Under the pieces are notes generated by a model. The model saw nothing but the letters and a program-made list of their open reading frames with translations, made no database searches and had not been told where the DNA came from. Made by a program: the position numbers and the translations under genes. Shown here piece by piece: positions 15,534 to 23,830 of a stretch of 41,125 nucleotides of DNA (position 1 is the stretch's first letter; every line of letters begins with the position of its first letter). The stretch comes from Roseivirga sp. (GTDB lineage Bacteria; Bacteroidota; Bacteroidia; Cytophagales; Cyclobacteriaceae), in NCBI GenBank assembly GCA_029262895.1, contig JAJCYM010000082.1:1-41125 (forward strand). Reading direction: 5' to 3'.

Positions 15534-16748
15534 ATGAAGACAATCAAATATTTATTCGTTCTTGGCTTTGTAGCCATCTCAGCATGTCAAACAAGCAATG
15601 AGCCTAGTTATGCCATGCAAAACCTCGAAAGTCCTGCTGGACAAGGTACAGAAGAACCAAACCTCTTCACGGATAGTAAAGGTGATGTTTACATGTCCTG
15701 GATTGAGAAGAAGCAGAAGCACGCCAAACTTTTCTTTTCTAAACTTGAAGGAGACAGCTGGTCAGAACCCAATATGATCAGTGAGGGAAGCAATTGGTTT
15801 GTCAATTGGGCCGACTTCCCAACATTCATTGTGAACAATGAGGTAATGGCAGCCCACTGGCTCCAAAAAAGTGCCGGAGGCACCTATGACTACGATGTGC
15901 GCATGGTACTCTCTAACAATTCAGGAGAAAGTTGGAATGATTCCTTTATTCCTCACACTGATGGCGTAAGTGCTGAGCACGGTTTCGTGAGCATGTTGCC
16001 CATGGAAGATAATCAGGTATTCGCAACCTGGTTGGATGGTCGATATACCAAAACAGAAACATTATCAGAATCCGGACATGGCGGTGGTGGTGCAATGACG
16101 CTTCGAGCCGCCATTTTTGCCGCTAACGGAGATACGGTCAATGAATGGGAACTTGACAATCGAGTTTGCGACTGCTGCCAAACCTCGGCTACAATGACTG
16201 CAAATGGTCCGGTTGTAGCTTATCGCAATCGTTCTGAGGAGGAAATTAGAGACATGTCCATAGTGAGATTGATCGATGGAGAGTGGACTGATCCTGAAGT
16301 AATTCATGCTGATGATTGGACCATTGCTGGTTGCCCGGTCAATGGACCTTCGATTGTTGCAGATGGTGAATCCACTGCAGTTGCCTGGTTCACAGCAAGT
16401 GGTGGCAACCCAATGGTAAAATTGGCCATCTCAAATGATGCGGGAGAATCTTTCTCAGCTCCTGTTACCGTTAGTGAAGGATCCACTAATGGAAGAGTCG
16501 GTACAGCCATGTTGCCTGACCAATCGATAGTGGTTACCTGGATGGAAACCGTTGAAGAAGCGGCCCATATTATGATGGCTCACTATAGCACAAGTGGCGA
16601 TTTACTTAAGAAAATGGAGGTAGCTGAATCTATTCCCTCCAGAAGAAGTGGGTTCCCGGTAATTACTAGTTCCGGCAATGGTGTCTTTATGGCTTGGACA
16701 GAAGTAGGAGAAGTAACCAAGGTGAGAACAGCAAAAATTAATCTATAA
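15534..16748 (+). CDS. CxCC beta-propeller lipoprotein 2
   Basis: 404 residues. Lipobox at C18 (AISAC). Asp-box motifs SNNSGESW and SNDAGESF mark a BNR propeller. It shares with the 6541-7929 protein the cluster V-C-D-C-C (C212, C214, C215), WTIAGCPVNGP (C267), ATWLDGR and RNRSEEEIRDM, so the two are paralogues. A short HGGGGAM loop replaces the long charged insert of the other copy. The four conserved cysteines near one another in sequence suggest metal or redox chemistry rather than sugar hydrolysis. It lies in the operon between the thioredoxin and the adaptor genes, consistent with cysteine maintenance by its neighbour (inference). Confidence 0.82.
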   Translation: MKTIKYLFVLGFVAISACQTSNEPSYAMQNLESPAGQGTEEPNLFTDSKGDVYMSWIEKKQKHAKLFFSKLEGDSWSEPNMISEGSNWFVNWADFPTFIVNNEVMAAHWLQKSAGGTYDYDVRMVLSNNSGESWNDSFIPHTDGVSAEHGFVSMLPMEDNQVFATWLDGRYTKTETLSESGHGGGGAMTLRAAIFAANGDTVNEWELDNRVCDCCQTSATMTANGPVVAYRNRSEEEIRDMSIVRLIDGEWTDPEVIHADDWTIAGCPVNGPSIVADGESTAVAWFTASGGNPMVKLAISNDAGESFSAPVTVSEGSTNGRVGTAMLPDQSIVVTWMETVEEAAHIMMAHYSTSGDLLKKMEVAESIPSRRSGFPVITSSGNGVFMAWTEVGEVTKVRTAKINL

Positions 16749-16752
16749 AATC

Positions 16753-18522
16753 ATGCAATTAAATAGGTCAACAATAGTAACAGTAGCCGTCACTTTGGTG
16801 ATTGGCATTGCAGTTGGAGCATTGTTTCTGGGAGGTTCAACATCACCGGAAACTTTGGACGGACATGAAGGAGAAGGCCACGAGCTCGAATTGACAGCGG
16901 ATGGCCTATGGACCTGCTCCATGCATCCTCAAGTGAGACAATCCGAAGCCGGCTCCTGCCCTTTTTGTGGTATGGCCCTAATTCCAGTAACTAATGATGA
17001 GGACAGTGACCCCGCAGTACTAAAAATGTCAAACGCGGCTGTCCAGCTTGCCAATGTTCAGACCACTACCCTAAAGAATGGCAGTCTGGAGGGGGTTTTA
17101 AGGCTAAATGGAAAAGTGAAGGTTGACGAGCGTAGAATAAATACTCAAACCACCCACTTCGGAGCCCGGATAGAACAGCTTTATAAAAACTATGAGGGTG
17201 AGTTAGTTCGGAAGGGTGAAAAAATCGCAGCACTTTACTCACCGGAATTAGTGGCCGCCCAAGAGGAGTTAATTGAAGCCAAGAAAGTGGAAAAATCAAA
17301 TCCTCTGCTTTTGGATGCTACTAGAAAAAAATTGAGGCATTGGAAGCTCTCTAATGCTCAAATAAACCAAATAGAAAACTCAAAAGAGCCTATTCGCAAC
17401 TTTGATTTGCTTGCAGACTTTGAAGGAATAGTAACCAACAAACTGGTCAATTCCGGGGATCACTTACATGAAGGTGAGGGGTTACTTGAAATCACAAACC
17501 TTTCTAAGGTATGGGTGGTTTTTGAAGTTTATGAGCAGAATTTGGGCAAGGTAGCCCTCGGTGACAACATCACTTTTGGAACAAACTCCTCTTCGGAGAA
17601 CTGGGATGCTAAAATATCTTTTATCTCACCAGAAGTTGATTCTGAAACGAGAATCGTAGAGGTGAGAGCAGATGTCAGCAACCGGAATGGCGCGCTAAAA
17701 CCTGATATGCTTATCGAAGGCAGCCTTTCCACAAGCTCAACATCAGGTTTGCTGGTTCCAAGGTCAGCAGTGCTTTGGACTGGCAAGCGCTCGGTGGTGT
17801 ATACGAAAACAAATGATGGGCCTGACTTTCAAATGAATGAGGTTGTTTTAGGTGAACAGGTCGGTGATTTTTACCTGGTTGAGCGTGGCCTTAAAGCTGG
17901 TGATGAAGTGGTGACCAATGGTGCCTTTACCCTTGATGCAGAGGCTCAATTACGTGGTAAAAGCAGTATGATGAATCAGATCATCACGGTTGATAATCCG
18001 GAAAGAACCGAATTCGAAGAAGTTGAATTGCCAAATTTCAAAGACTATCAAAACGAGATAGAACCAGAATTTCAAAATCAGCTGATGAACCTCTCTTTAG
18101 AATATATCAAGCTGAAAGACCTGATGGTTGAAGGCGAGGGCACCAGCATTCGCGAAGCTGGCGTATTAGTCACAGAAGCTTTGGGGAAAATGGACATGTC
18201 ATTGACCAAGGGAGATGGTCATTTGCACTGGATGGCCTTACTAAATCCTATGCAGGAAAGCCTTGAGACCATCACAAATACCGGTGATCGCGATGTGCAG
18301 CGTTTACAGTTTATCAATCTGTCAAAGGCATTGATCAACGCGGTGCAGTCATTCGGCACGAGCATTGATAGTCCATTGTATGTTCAGTTCTGCCCAATGG
18401 CTAACAATGACAAAGGAGCCACCTGGATTAGTATGGACGAAAATATTGTTAATCCGTATTTCGGTGACGTGATGTTGACTTGTGGTAATGTAGAGGATGT
18501 AATTGTGAACAGTAAACAGTGA
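16753..18522 (+). CDS. cusB: CusB-like RND adaptor with metal-binding and DUF3347 domains
   Basis: 589 residues. Domains in order: an N-terminal membrane anchor (about 8-28); a His/Glu linker; a heavy-metal-binding domain WTCSMHPQV...CPFCGMAL (C55, H58, C69, C72, M74); the membrane-fusion core with barrel-sandwich and beta-barrel segments (about 90-400: GARIEQLYKNYEGELVRKG, SGDHLHEGEGLLEI, VWVVFEVYEQN, GLKAGDEVVTNGAF); and a C-terminal DUF3347 domain (about 440-585) ending in QFCPMA and NPYFGDVMLTCG (C547, M549, C577). It bridges the CusA-like pump and TolC-like channel and can load metal. The following gene encodes a separate DUF3347 protein with the same end motif. Confidence 0.92.
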   Translation: MQLNRSTIVTVAVTLVIGIAVGALFLGGSTSPETLDGHEGEGHELELTADGLWTCSMHPQVRQSEAGSCPFCGMALIPVTNDEDSDPAVLKMSNAAVQLANVQTTTLKNGSLEGVLRLNGKVKVDERRINTQTTHFGARIEQLYKNYEGELVRKGEKIAALYSPELVAAQEELIEAKKVEKSNPLLLDATRKKLRHWKLSNAQINQIENSKEPIRNFDLLADFEGIVTNKLVNSGDHLHEGEGLLEITNLSKVWVVFEVYEQNLGKVALGDNITFGTNSSSENWDAKISFISPEVDSETRIVEVRADVSNRNGALKPDMLIEGSLSTSSTSGLLVPRSAVLWTGKRSVVYTKTNDGPDFQMNEVVLGEQVGDFYLVERGLKAGDEVVTNGAFTLDAEAQLRGKSSMMNQIITVDNPERTEFEEVELPNFKDYQNEIEPEFQNQLMNLSLEYIKLKDLMVEGEGTSIREAGVLVTEALGKMDMSLTKGDGHLHWMALLNPMQESLETITNTGDRDVQRLQFINLSKALINAVQSFGTSIDSPLYVQFCPMANNDKGATWISMDENIVNPYFGDVMLTCGNVEDVIVNSKQ

Positions 18523-18568
18523 TCAGGGATCTGCAAAATCAAGGCAAAACCCGGTTTTTAAAGAAAAA

Positions 18569-19024
18569 ATGAAAAAATTAATACTACTTATCGCAATCGT
18601 AGTCACAGTGGCTGCCTGCGGAAATAAAAACGAACAATCAGAAGCCCAAACAGAGGTCAATCTGACAGAAAAATATTTAGCAGTTAAAGATGCTTTAGTT
18701 TCAACAGATCCTGCAAAGGCTAAAGCGGCTGCATCGGATTTTTTGAAAGTCAGCAAAAACTCTAGTCTAAATACGGCCTTGGAAACTATTGCAAATACAA
18801 ACGATGTAAAAGTACAACGTGCCGCGTTTGAAACGCTCTCAATGAACATGTACAGTTTTGTGAAAACCAATGGTACTTCAACTGTCCTATACAAACAGTA
18901 TTGCCCAATGGCCTTTAACAACAAAGGCGCATTTTGGCTTGCATCAGAAGAGGAAGTAAACAACCCCTATTTTGGTGATGTGATGTTGCATTGTGGAAGC
19001 GTTCAGGAAACAATAGCGCAGTAG
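18569..19024 (+). CDS. DUF3347 lipoprotein
   Basis: 151 residues. A lipobox at C17 (VAAC) is followed by a single DUF3347 domain. The C-terminal signature QYCPMAFNNKGAFW and NPYFGDVMLHCG (C112, M114, C142) matches the tail of the upstream CusB-like adaptor. The paired Cys/Met residues suggest a periplasmic copper carrier that hands metal to the efflux complex (inference; CusF-like in role, not in fold). It is 46 bp after the adaptor gene, probably the last gene of the operon. No terminator was found after it. Confidence 0.85.
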   Translation: MKKLILLIAIVVTVAACGNKNEQSEAQTEVNLTEKYLAVKDALVSTDPAKAKAAASDFLKVSKNSSLNTALETIANTNDVKVQRAAFETLSMNMYSFVKTNGTSTVLYKQYCPMAFNNKGAFWLASEEEVNNPYFGDVMLHCGSVQETIAQ

Positions 19025-19238
19025 GCCAAAAGCCTAGTGTGAACCCAATACAGAAAGTAATTTAAAAAAGATCATCGTGGTCAATAGCAACCCAAAGGAT
19101 ATTGCGAATCTCATACTGTTTGGCAAAATCAATAATAAGGACAAATTCAGGACCCTTTGAAGTATCCGGTCATTTGCAGGATCAACTAATTTGTCCATAA
19201 CACAAATTCTGTTCGTCAATAGAACAAAACAAACCAAC

Positions 19239-19733
19239 ATGAAACGCTCTATTTTAATTATCGGCTTACTCTTTTTCCTTGTTAGTATTGATTCCAATGC
19301 CCAAAGCCAAAAAGATTTCTTTCAAAAAATTAAAGGGGATTGGATAGGAGAAGGAAATCTATTTGGTGCACCGGCTAAATTTTCAATGAATTGGGAAATC
19401 GTTCTTGCCGATAAGTTTGCCCGGCTCTCATTCCACAATGAATTCAAGGACGGAAATGGTACTACAAGGAGTATGGATGCAGAGGCATTTTACAAATTCG
19501 ATCCGAATGCTTCAATCACGGGCAACTGGTTCGATACGAGAGGCCTCATACTTCCTCTGAAATGTGAAGTTAAAGACAACACCCTTATTGTGCTTTGGGG
19601 GGACAAAGCCACCGAACAAGGCAAGACTGAATACCAGCTGATTTCTGAAAACCAAATCGCGGTAAAAGATTTTGTGATGAGAAACGGGGAGTACGCAGAA
19701 TTCGGAGGAGCTTCTTACAAGAGAAAGAAATAG
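19239..19733 (+). CDS. Small secreted lipocalin-like protein
   Basis: 164 residues from ATG 19239; an upstream in-frame start at 19191 would add 16 residues without signal character and was rejected. The signal peptide ends near SNAQ. The mature part (DFFQKIKGDWIGEGNLFGAPAKF, MNWEIVL, AFYKFD, GNWFDTRG) has the alternating strand pattern of a lipocalin or FABP-like barrel that begins with a GDW motif. No catalytic residues were recognised. It is separated from the efflux operon by 214 bp without an obvious terminator, so a link with copper is uncertain. Confidence 0.7.
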   Translation: MKRSILIIGLLFFLVSIDSNAQSQKDFFQKIKGDWIGEGNLFGAPAKFSMNWEIVLADKFARLSFHNEFKDGNGTTRSMDAEAFYKFDPNASITGNWFDTRGLILPLKCEVKDNTLIVLWGDKATEQGKTEYQLISENQIAVKDFVMRNGEYAEFGGASYKRKK

Positions 19734-19806
19734 CCCTGATTAGTCAGAATCCTCCTAAAGGTCGACTGCCAGCAACAAAAGCAATTTGGGAGCCGTTTCT
19801 TTCCAC

Positions 19807-20634
19807 ATGCTTCGCAGCCTTTTAGTCCTCATCACCATTTGCTTTATCTGCTTGAAGAGCTATGGACAGCAAGAGTTTATAAGGGGCAAAAGTGCAAATA
19901 TGCTTGGTAAAAATCAGGCAATCATTGCCATGAGTTTCGGCACCCCCCTATTTACCGGCATTACCGCTCAAAGGTGGGAGCTTGCTATGTCTTATGGAAT
20001 ATCCGATCGCCTGTCCTTATCCATAAGTGGAAGCAGCTCTAATTTCAATACATCATCTTTTGGGTTTGAAACAGCAAATTTAAATGCGCAATATCAGATT
20101 TGGAGGTCCGGTGATCTTCAAAAAAATCTGGCTTTGTTTGCCGAAACCTCGCTGGTGAGTGACGTGGTTGATATTTCGGGAGGAACCAATTTCGATGGAA
20201 ACAATTCGGGATTCTTAGTTGGTTTCGTCACCAACCAGCAAATAGAAAATGTCACCTTGGCCTTTTCGGGTGCCTTTTCCAAAATCAGCATTCCAAGGCT
20301 TATTTCAGGATTCCTATCCGGCTATGGGTTACTGTATCAATTGTCTGGAAATATTCCCCTGATCGGGCAAGGCAGCCCTTTAGAACTTGCCGTAATCACG
20401 GAACTGCTTGGCCAATACAATACAGAGATTGGAGAAGCACCGGCATTTGGTTTCAGCCCCAGACCCTTCAGACCGGAAGGTTCTGGTCTGGATGTTCTGG
20501 TTGGCCTGCAAGGCACTATCGACAACAAATGGAGAATTGAGATGGCCTTTCAAAAGCAAGTTTACGGTGATATCAACAGGACCTTTGAAATCAAAAACCT
20601 CCTGCACCTTAATGTAAAATTTCTGCTTTTTTAA
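19807..20634 (+). CDS. Putative outer-membrane beta-barrel protein
   Basis: 275 residues from ATG 19807 (a TTG at 19786 lies in frame upstream but precedes the signal peptide poorly). The signal peptide ends near SYGQQ. The remainder shows amphipathic alternation typical of outer-membrane barrels (WELAMSYGISDRLSLSISG, LNAQYQIWRSGD, WRIEMAFQKQVYGD) and ends with HLNVKFLLF, a hydrophobic/aromatic terminus suited to the BAM machinery. No specific family was recognised. It is 73 bp after the lipocalin-like gene. It could be a small porin or a protein that anchors a surface complex. Confidence 0.7.
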   Translation: MLRSLLVLITICFICLKSYGQQEFIRGKSANMLGKNQAIIAMSFGTPLFTGITAQRWELAMSYGISDRLSLSISGSSSNFNTSSFGFETANLNAQYQIWRSGDLQKNLALFAETSLVSDVVDISGGTNFDGNNSGFLVGFVTNQQIENVTLAFSGAFSKISIPRLISGFLSGYGLLYQLSGNIPLIGQGSPLELAVITELLGQYNTEIGEAPAFGFSPRPFRPEGSGLDVLVGLQGTIDNKWRIEMAFQKQVYGDINRTFEIKNLLHLNVKFLLF

Positions 20635-20841
20635 CTTCTGGATTAAGGACGGTCGCCCATTTGTGTAGGCATGAAGGAGGTCATCTGAATATTGGTTGGT
20701 CCCTACACTAACATGTACAGCCGTATGAACTGGCAAGCCCAATACCTCATCGGTGCGCGCCCATCTCGCTAATGTGTCTATTCACTCCTCAGACCTTAGC
20801 CTTCGTATAGAGATAATTGTCTTTTCCGCAAACAGCAGGCT

Positions 20842-21336
20842 ATGAAAAAATTACATTTTTTAATACTTATCACATTTTTGGGAGTCGCTACAATGAGTTG
20901 TGGTGAAGATTCAGGGGGAGATGAAAACCCCACCGGACTTAATGGCAATTGGAGGTTAAACGGAATAACTGTTAACCTCGATGGTACACTTTTAACCACA
21001 ATTAGGACACTCGGTTTTAAGGCTTCCTTTGACAATGACTCATTTACATATACAGATGATGGTGAAAAGAGCGGTACTTGGTCCATTAATAGTGAGGAAA
21101 CCGAATTGACGGTTAGTTATGGCACTGTCAGTAATACCTACCCTATAATCTCCAAAACCGATACCAAATTACTCTTCACTTTTAACACCATCGATCTTAC
21201 CGCCAGCTCATTTTCTGAGGAGGAGCGGAACATTTTTAGACTCATTAATCAGAATTTGACTCAGTCTGGCTCAAGTTGGAGATCACAAAGCAACGGTGCC
21301 CAATCAGTCTCTTTAGTATTCACCTTAATCAAGTAA
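20842..21336 (+). CDS. Lipocalin-like lipoprotein
   Basis: 164 residues. Lipobox at C20 (VATMSC), then an acidic spacer. The mature domain opens with LNGNWRLNGITVN and continues with DGEKSGTWSINSEETELTV and TKLLFTF, the pattern of Bacteroidota lipocalin-like lipoproteins that begin with a G-x-W strand. Ligand unknown. It starts 207 bp after the barrel gene and ends 4 bp before the PD40 gene, so it probably forms a two-gene unit with it. Confidence 0.75.
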   Translation: MKKLHFLILITFLGVATMSCGEDSGGDENPTGLNGNWRLNGITVNLDGTLLTTIRTLGFKASFDNDSFTYTDDGEKSGTWSINSEETELTVSYGTVSNTYPIISKTDTKLLFTFNTIDLTASSFSEEERNIFRLINQNLTQSGSSWRSQSNGAQSVSLVFTLIK

Positions 21337-21340
21337 CGAC

Positions 21341-22267
21341 ATGAAAAATTTGCTCTTTTTACTTTTTATTAATGCAATAGTAGTGTCCAATTCAGGGTTC
21401 GCTCAGGGTTATTTAGGACAACCCACCCCCAGTTCAGGTGCTGAACTTTTTGGATCAGGTATCATTTCAACAAGTCTGAAGGAAAGGGACATTACAATTT
21501 CCCCAGATGGAACAGAAATATACTTCACGGTATTCAAGAATGGTTTTGATGGTAATATCTACTTTGTGAAACTGGAAAATGGAGAATGGAGCTTACCTGA
21601 AGTAGCCCCTTTTTCCGGTAACAAGGAAGATTTGGAGCCCGCTTTTGCTCCGGATGGCAACAAACTCTTTTTTGCTTCTAAGCGTAGCAGTGGTAATTAC
21701 GATATCTGGTATGTGCAAAGAGAAAATGGAGGTGCCTGGTCACAGCCCATAAGTGTCGGCAGCCCGGTAAATACAACGGCTAATGAGTTTTATCCTTCCA
21801 TCGCCAATGACGGCTCTCTTTATTATACTGCCAAATATTCACATGGTGTTGGTGGAGAAGACATCTGGTATGCTAAATATGACAATGGCTCATTTCAAAA
21901 CCCCGTGGCCCTGCAAAATGTTAATGGCACCACGGATGAATTCAATGCTTTTGTAGACCCCGATGAGCAATACATCTACTTCGGTAGTTTTGGAAGAGAA
22001 GACGGCCGGGGTGGCGGAGATATTTATATTAGCAGAAGACAAGGTAATAGCTGGAGTGAGCCGGAACACTTGGGAAATCAGGTAAATACAGATAAACTAG
22101 ACTACAGCCCTTTTGTTTCACCTGACGGTCTGTTTTTATTTTTTACCAGCGAAAGAGGTCAATCGAGAGAGGGCGCCTCAACAAACCCTTTCGACCTAAG
22201 CGCTATAACAAATTCACTATTAAAACCGGGTATCACTGGTAGCGATATCTACTGGCTTAGACGATAG
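21341..22267 (+). CDS. Exported PD40 (TolB-type) beta-propeller protein
   Basis: 308 residues with a signal peptide ending near GFAQ. Five WD40-like PD40 motifs are visible: ISPDGTEIYFT, FAPDGNKLFFAS, IANDGSLYYTA, VDPDEQYIYFGS and VSPDGLFLFFTS, interspersed with xDIWY/xDIY strands. This is a periplasmic or outer-surface propeller of the OmpA-associated PD40 type, here without an OmpA domain. Likely a binding scaffold; the partner is unknown. Starts 4 bp after the lipocalin-like lipoprotein gene, suggesting that the two act together. A strong hairpin follows the stop. Confidence 0.82.
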   Translation: MKNLLFLLFINAIVVSNSGFAQGYLGQPTPSSGAELFGSGIISTSLKERDITISPDGTEIYFTVFKNGFDGNIYFVKLENGEWSLPEVAPFSGNKEDLEPAFAPDGNKLFFASKRSSGNYDIWYVQRENGGAWSQPISVGSPVNTTANEFYPSIANDGSLYYTAKYSHGVGGEDIWYAKYDNGSFQNPVALQNVNGTTDEFNAFVDPDEQYIYFGSFGREDGRGGGDIYISRRQGNSWSEPEHLGNQVNTDKLDYSPFVSPDGLFLFFTSERGQSREGASTNPFDLSAITNSLLKPGITGSDIYWLRR

Positions 22268-22276
22268 CAAAAAATC

Positions 22277-22308
22277 AACCCCATACCAAAGCACTGTGGT
22301 ATGGGGTT
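22277..22308. terminator. 12-bp perfect hairpin after PD40 gene
   Basis: AACCCCATACCA, loop AAGCACTG, TGGTATGGGGTT forms a perfect 12-bp stem 9 bp after the PD40 stop codon. There is no T-run on the + strand, but an A6 run precedes it, so the T-run exists only for leftward transcription. It probably ends or protects the upstream transcript. Confidence 0.6.
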
Positions 22309-22468
22309 AGTACATCTCCATGAGTTAGGTTGAGTAAGTAGACCTACACACCTTCAGTTCAAAGCAAAGAGTTTTTAATAGCCAGCCTAATCTGAGGTAC
22401 AGGCAGATTTAAACGAGGTTGAATAACAATCTGATTTTGGTGCATCCTTCACATTGGTTTCGCTGTCT

Positions 22469-22488
22469 ATTATGAGGAATCTCATAAT
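22469..22488. promoter_or_regulatory. Inverted repeat ahead of LytTR gene
   Basis: ATTATGAG-GAAT-CTCATAAT, a perfect 8-bp inverted repeat, lies 20 bp before the ATG of the LytTR regulator. It could be an autoregulatory operator or a translation-blocking hairpin. The rest of the 22309-22508 gap shows nothing recognisable. Confidence 0.45.
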
Positions 22489-22508
22489 AACTCTTACATC
22501 TCTGGCTT

Positions 22509-23819
22509 ATGATCCTTAATACATTGCGATTATCACAGACTCTGGAAAAGAGCAGGTCAACCATTTTTGAGTCGTTAAATCGCTCTTTTCGGTGGCGGTG
22601 GAGCAGCATTTTTTTACTCGGTCTAGTCAGCAGTGTACTCGTCAATGCAGTTTTCGACCTCAAATATCACCGCCCTTTATTGTCCTTTGGCATAGCAGAG
22701 TATTACAATGCCTTGATTGTTTCATTCTTCCTTTTGGAAGGCACTCGGTGGATTTCGAAAGTCCTTAATAAAAAAGTTCCCTGGGAAGTAAACAAGAACA
22801 AAAGATTACTCTTTCAATTGGGCTTGAATCTTGTCTTTTGCATCATCGTTTTAAACAGCCTGGTTATTGGAATCACATATATATTTTATGATAGTTTCTA
22901 TGCCTTGCAAGACATGCTCCTTATCAATATAAGCGTAATCCCCCTGACTCTGATTTTTTCCACCCTTAGCAAAGAGAGAGCAATTTCAGTAAATCCCTCC
23001 TCTACGAAAATATTTAAATGGAATTGGGTAAGTATTGTACTTCTGGGCGTATTGATCAATACAGTCGTGAACATTGTCTTTGACTATAAATATCAAAGAT
23101 CACTCGTTTCACTTAGTCTCGAAGAATACCTGAATGCCATAGTAGGAGCAGCCATCTTTTTAGGCGGAACAAGGTGGGTATCCAAAAAGCTTAACAACAA
23201 ATTTCCCTGGGAAAAAGGAGTTGTGAAAAGGCTGTGCATTCAATTGGGGCTCAACCTTCTTTTTATTATCGCACTGACGAATATTCTTGTCATAGGAATT
23301 ACCTATGTGTTTTATGGAGGTTTCTACGAGTTTGACGAGTTGGCTGTGATCAATCTGAGTGTGGTTTCTCTCACCTTTTTCTTTGCCTCGATTGATTCAG
23401 GCATCTACTTTTTTAAGAACTGGAAGAGTGCCTCGGGTAAATCAGGGGCTAGCATAAATCGGAACAATCCCATACAGCTTTCTATGGGGAGATCTCACTA
23501 TCTCATTGCACAGGAAAATATCAGGTGCGCTATAAGCAAATCTGGTTTGGTGGTGATTGTCACTAATGACGAAAGAAAACTACCATATCCTCATTCTCTG
23601 GAGAGTTTAATGCACGATTTGGACCCCAATACTTTCTTTCGAGCGAACCGTCAAATTATACTAAATCGCTCCATTGTTAAATCAATCAAGGCATTGGACT
23701 ATGGCAAAGTAGAGGTTTCGCTCATCCCCATACCCACAAATGGGCAGCCAAATGAAGTCATTATCAGTCGTACCAGAGCATCCACTTTCAGGAAATGGCT
23801 GAAGTTTATTCTGATCTAA
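22509..23819 (+). CDS. Membrane LytTR regulator with duplicated sensor module
   Basis: 436 residues. Two homologous membrane modules occur in tandem: residues about 28-153 and 169-293. Each has a W-R/N-W start, a [VI]FD-x-KY-x-R segment, E[YE]Y-x-NA, GTRW[IV]SK, P-W-E, KRL-x(2)-QLGLNL, VIGITY and a final helix, so each carries about four transmembrane helices. A C-terminal LytTR DNA-binding domain (about 333-435) follows, with FFRANRQIILNRSIVKSI. It acts as a one-component membrane-tethered transcription factor. The module resembles the sensor half of LytS/His_kinase-type proteins in Bacteroidota (recalled). Only one module is the usual arrangement. No target is apparent; the neighbouring acyltransferase gene converges on it. 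Confidence 0.87.
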   Translation: MILNTLRLSQTLEKSRSTIFESLNRSFRWRWSSIFLLGLVSSVLVNAVFDLKYHRPLLSFGIAEYYNALIVSFFLLEGTRWISKVLNKKVPWEVNKNKRLLFQLGLNLVFCIIVLNSLVIGITYIFYDSFYALQDMLLINISVIPLTLIFSTLSKERAISVNPSSTKIFKWNWVSIVLLGVLINTVVNIVFDYKYQRSLVSLSLEEYLNAIVGAAIFLGGTRWVSKKLNNKFPWEKGVVKRLCIQLGLNLLFIIALTNILVIGITYVFYGGFYEFDELAVINLSVVSLTFFFASIDSGIYFFKNWKSASGKSGASINRNNPIQLSMGRSHYLIAQENIRCAISKSGLVVIVTNDERKLPYPHSLESLMHDLDPNTFFRANRQIILNRSIVKSIKALDYGKVEVSLIPIPTNGQPNEVIISRTRASTFRKWLKFILI

Positions 23820-23830
23820 GGTGACTGATA

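Noticed and set aside
19025-19238. Terminator or small gene at the end of the efflux operon
   Set aside because: No stem with T-run and no convincing ORF; the 87-codon minus-strand ORF overlaps the signal peptide of the next gene.
20635-20841. Possible insertion-sequence scar between barrel and lipocalin-like genes
   Set aside because: The 207 bp show no inverted repeats, ORF or match to other repeats in the window.
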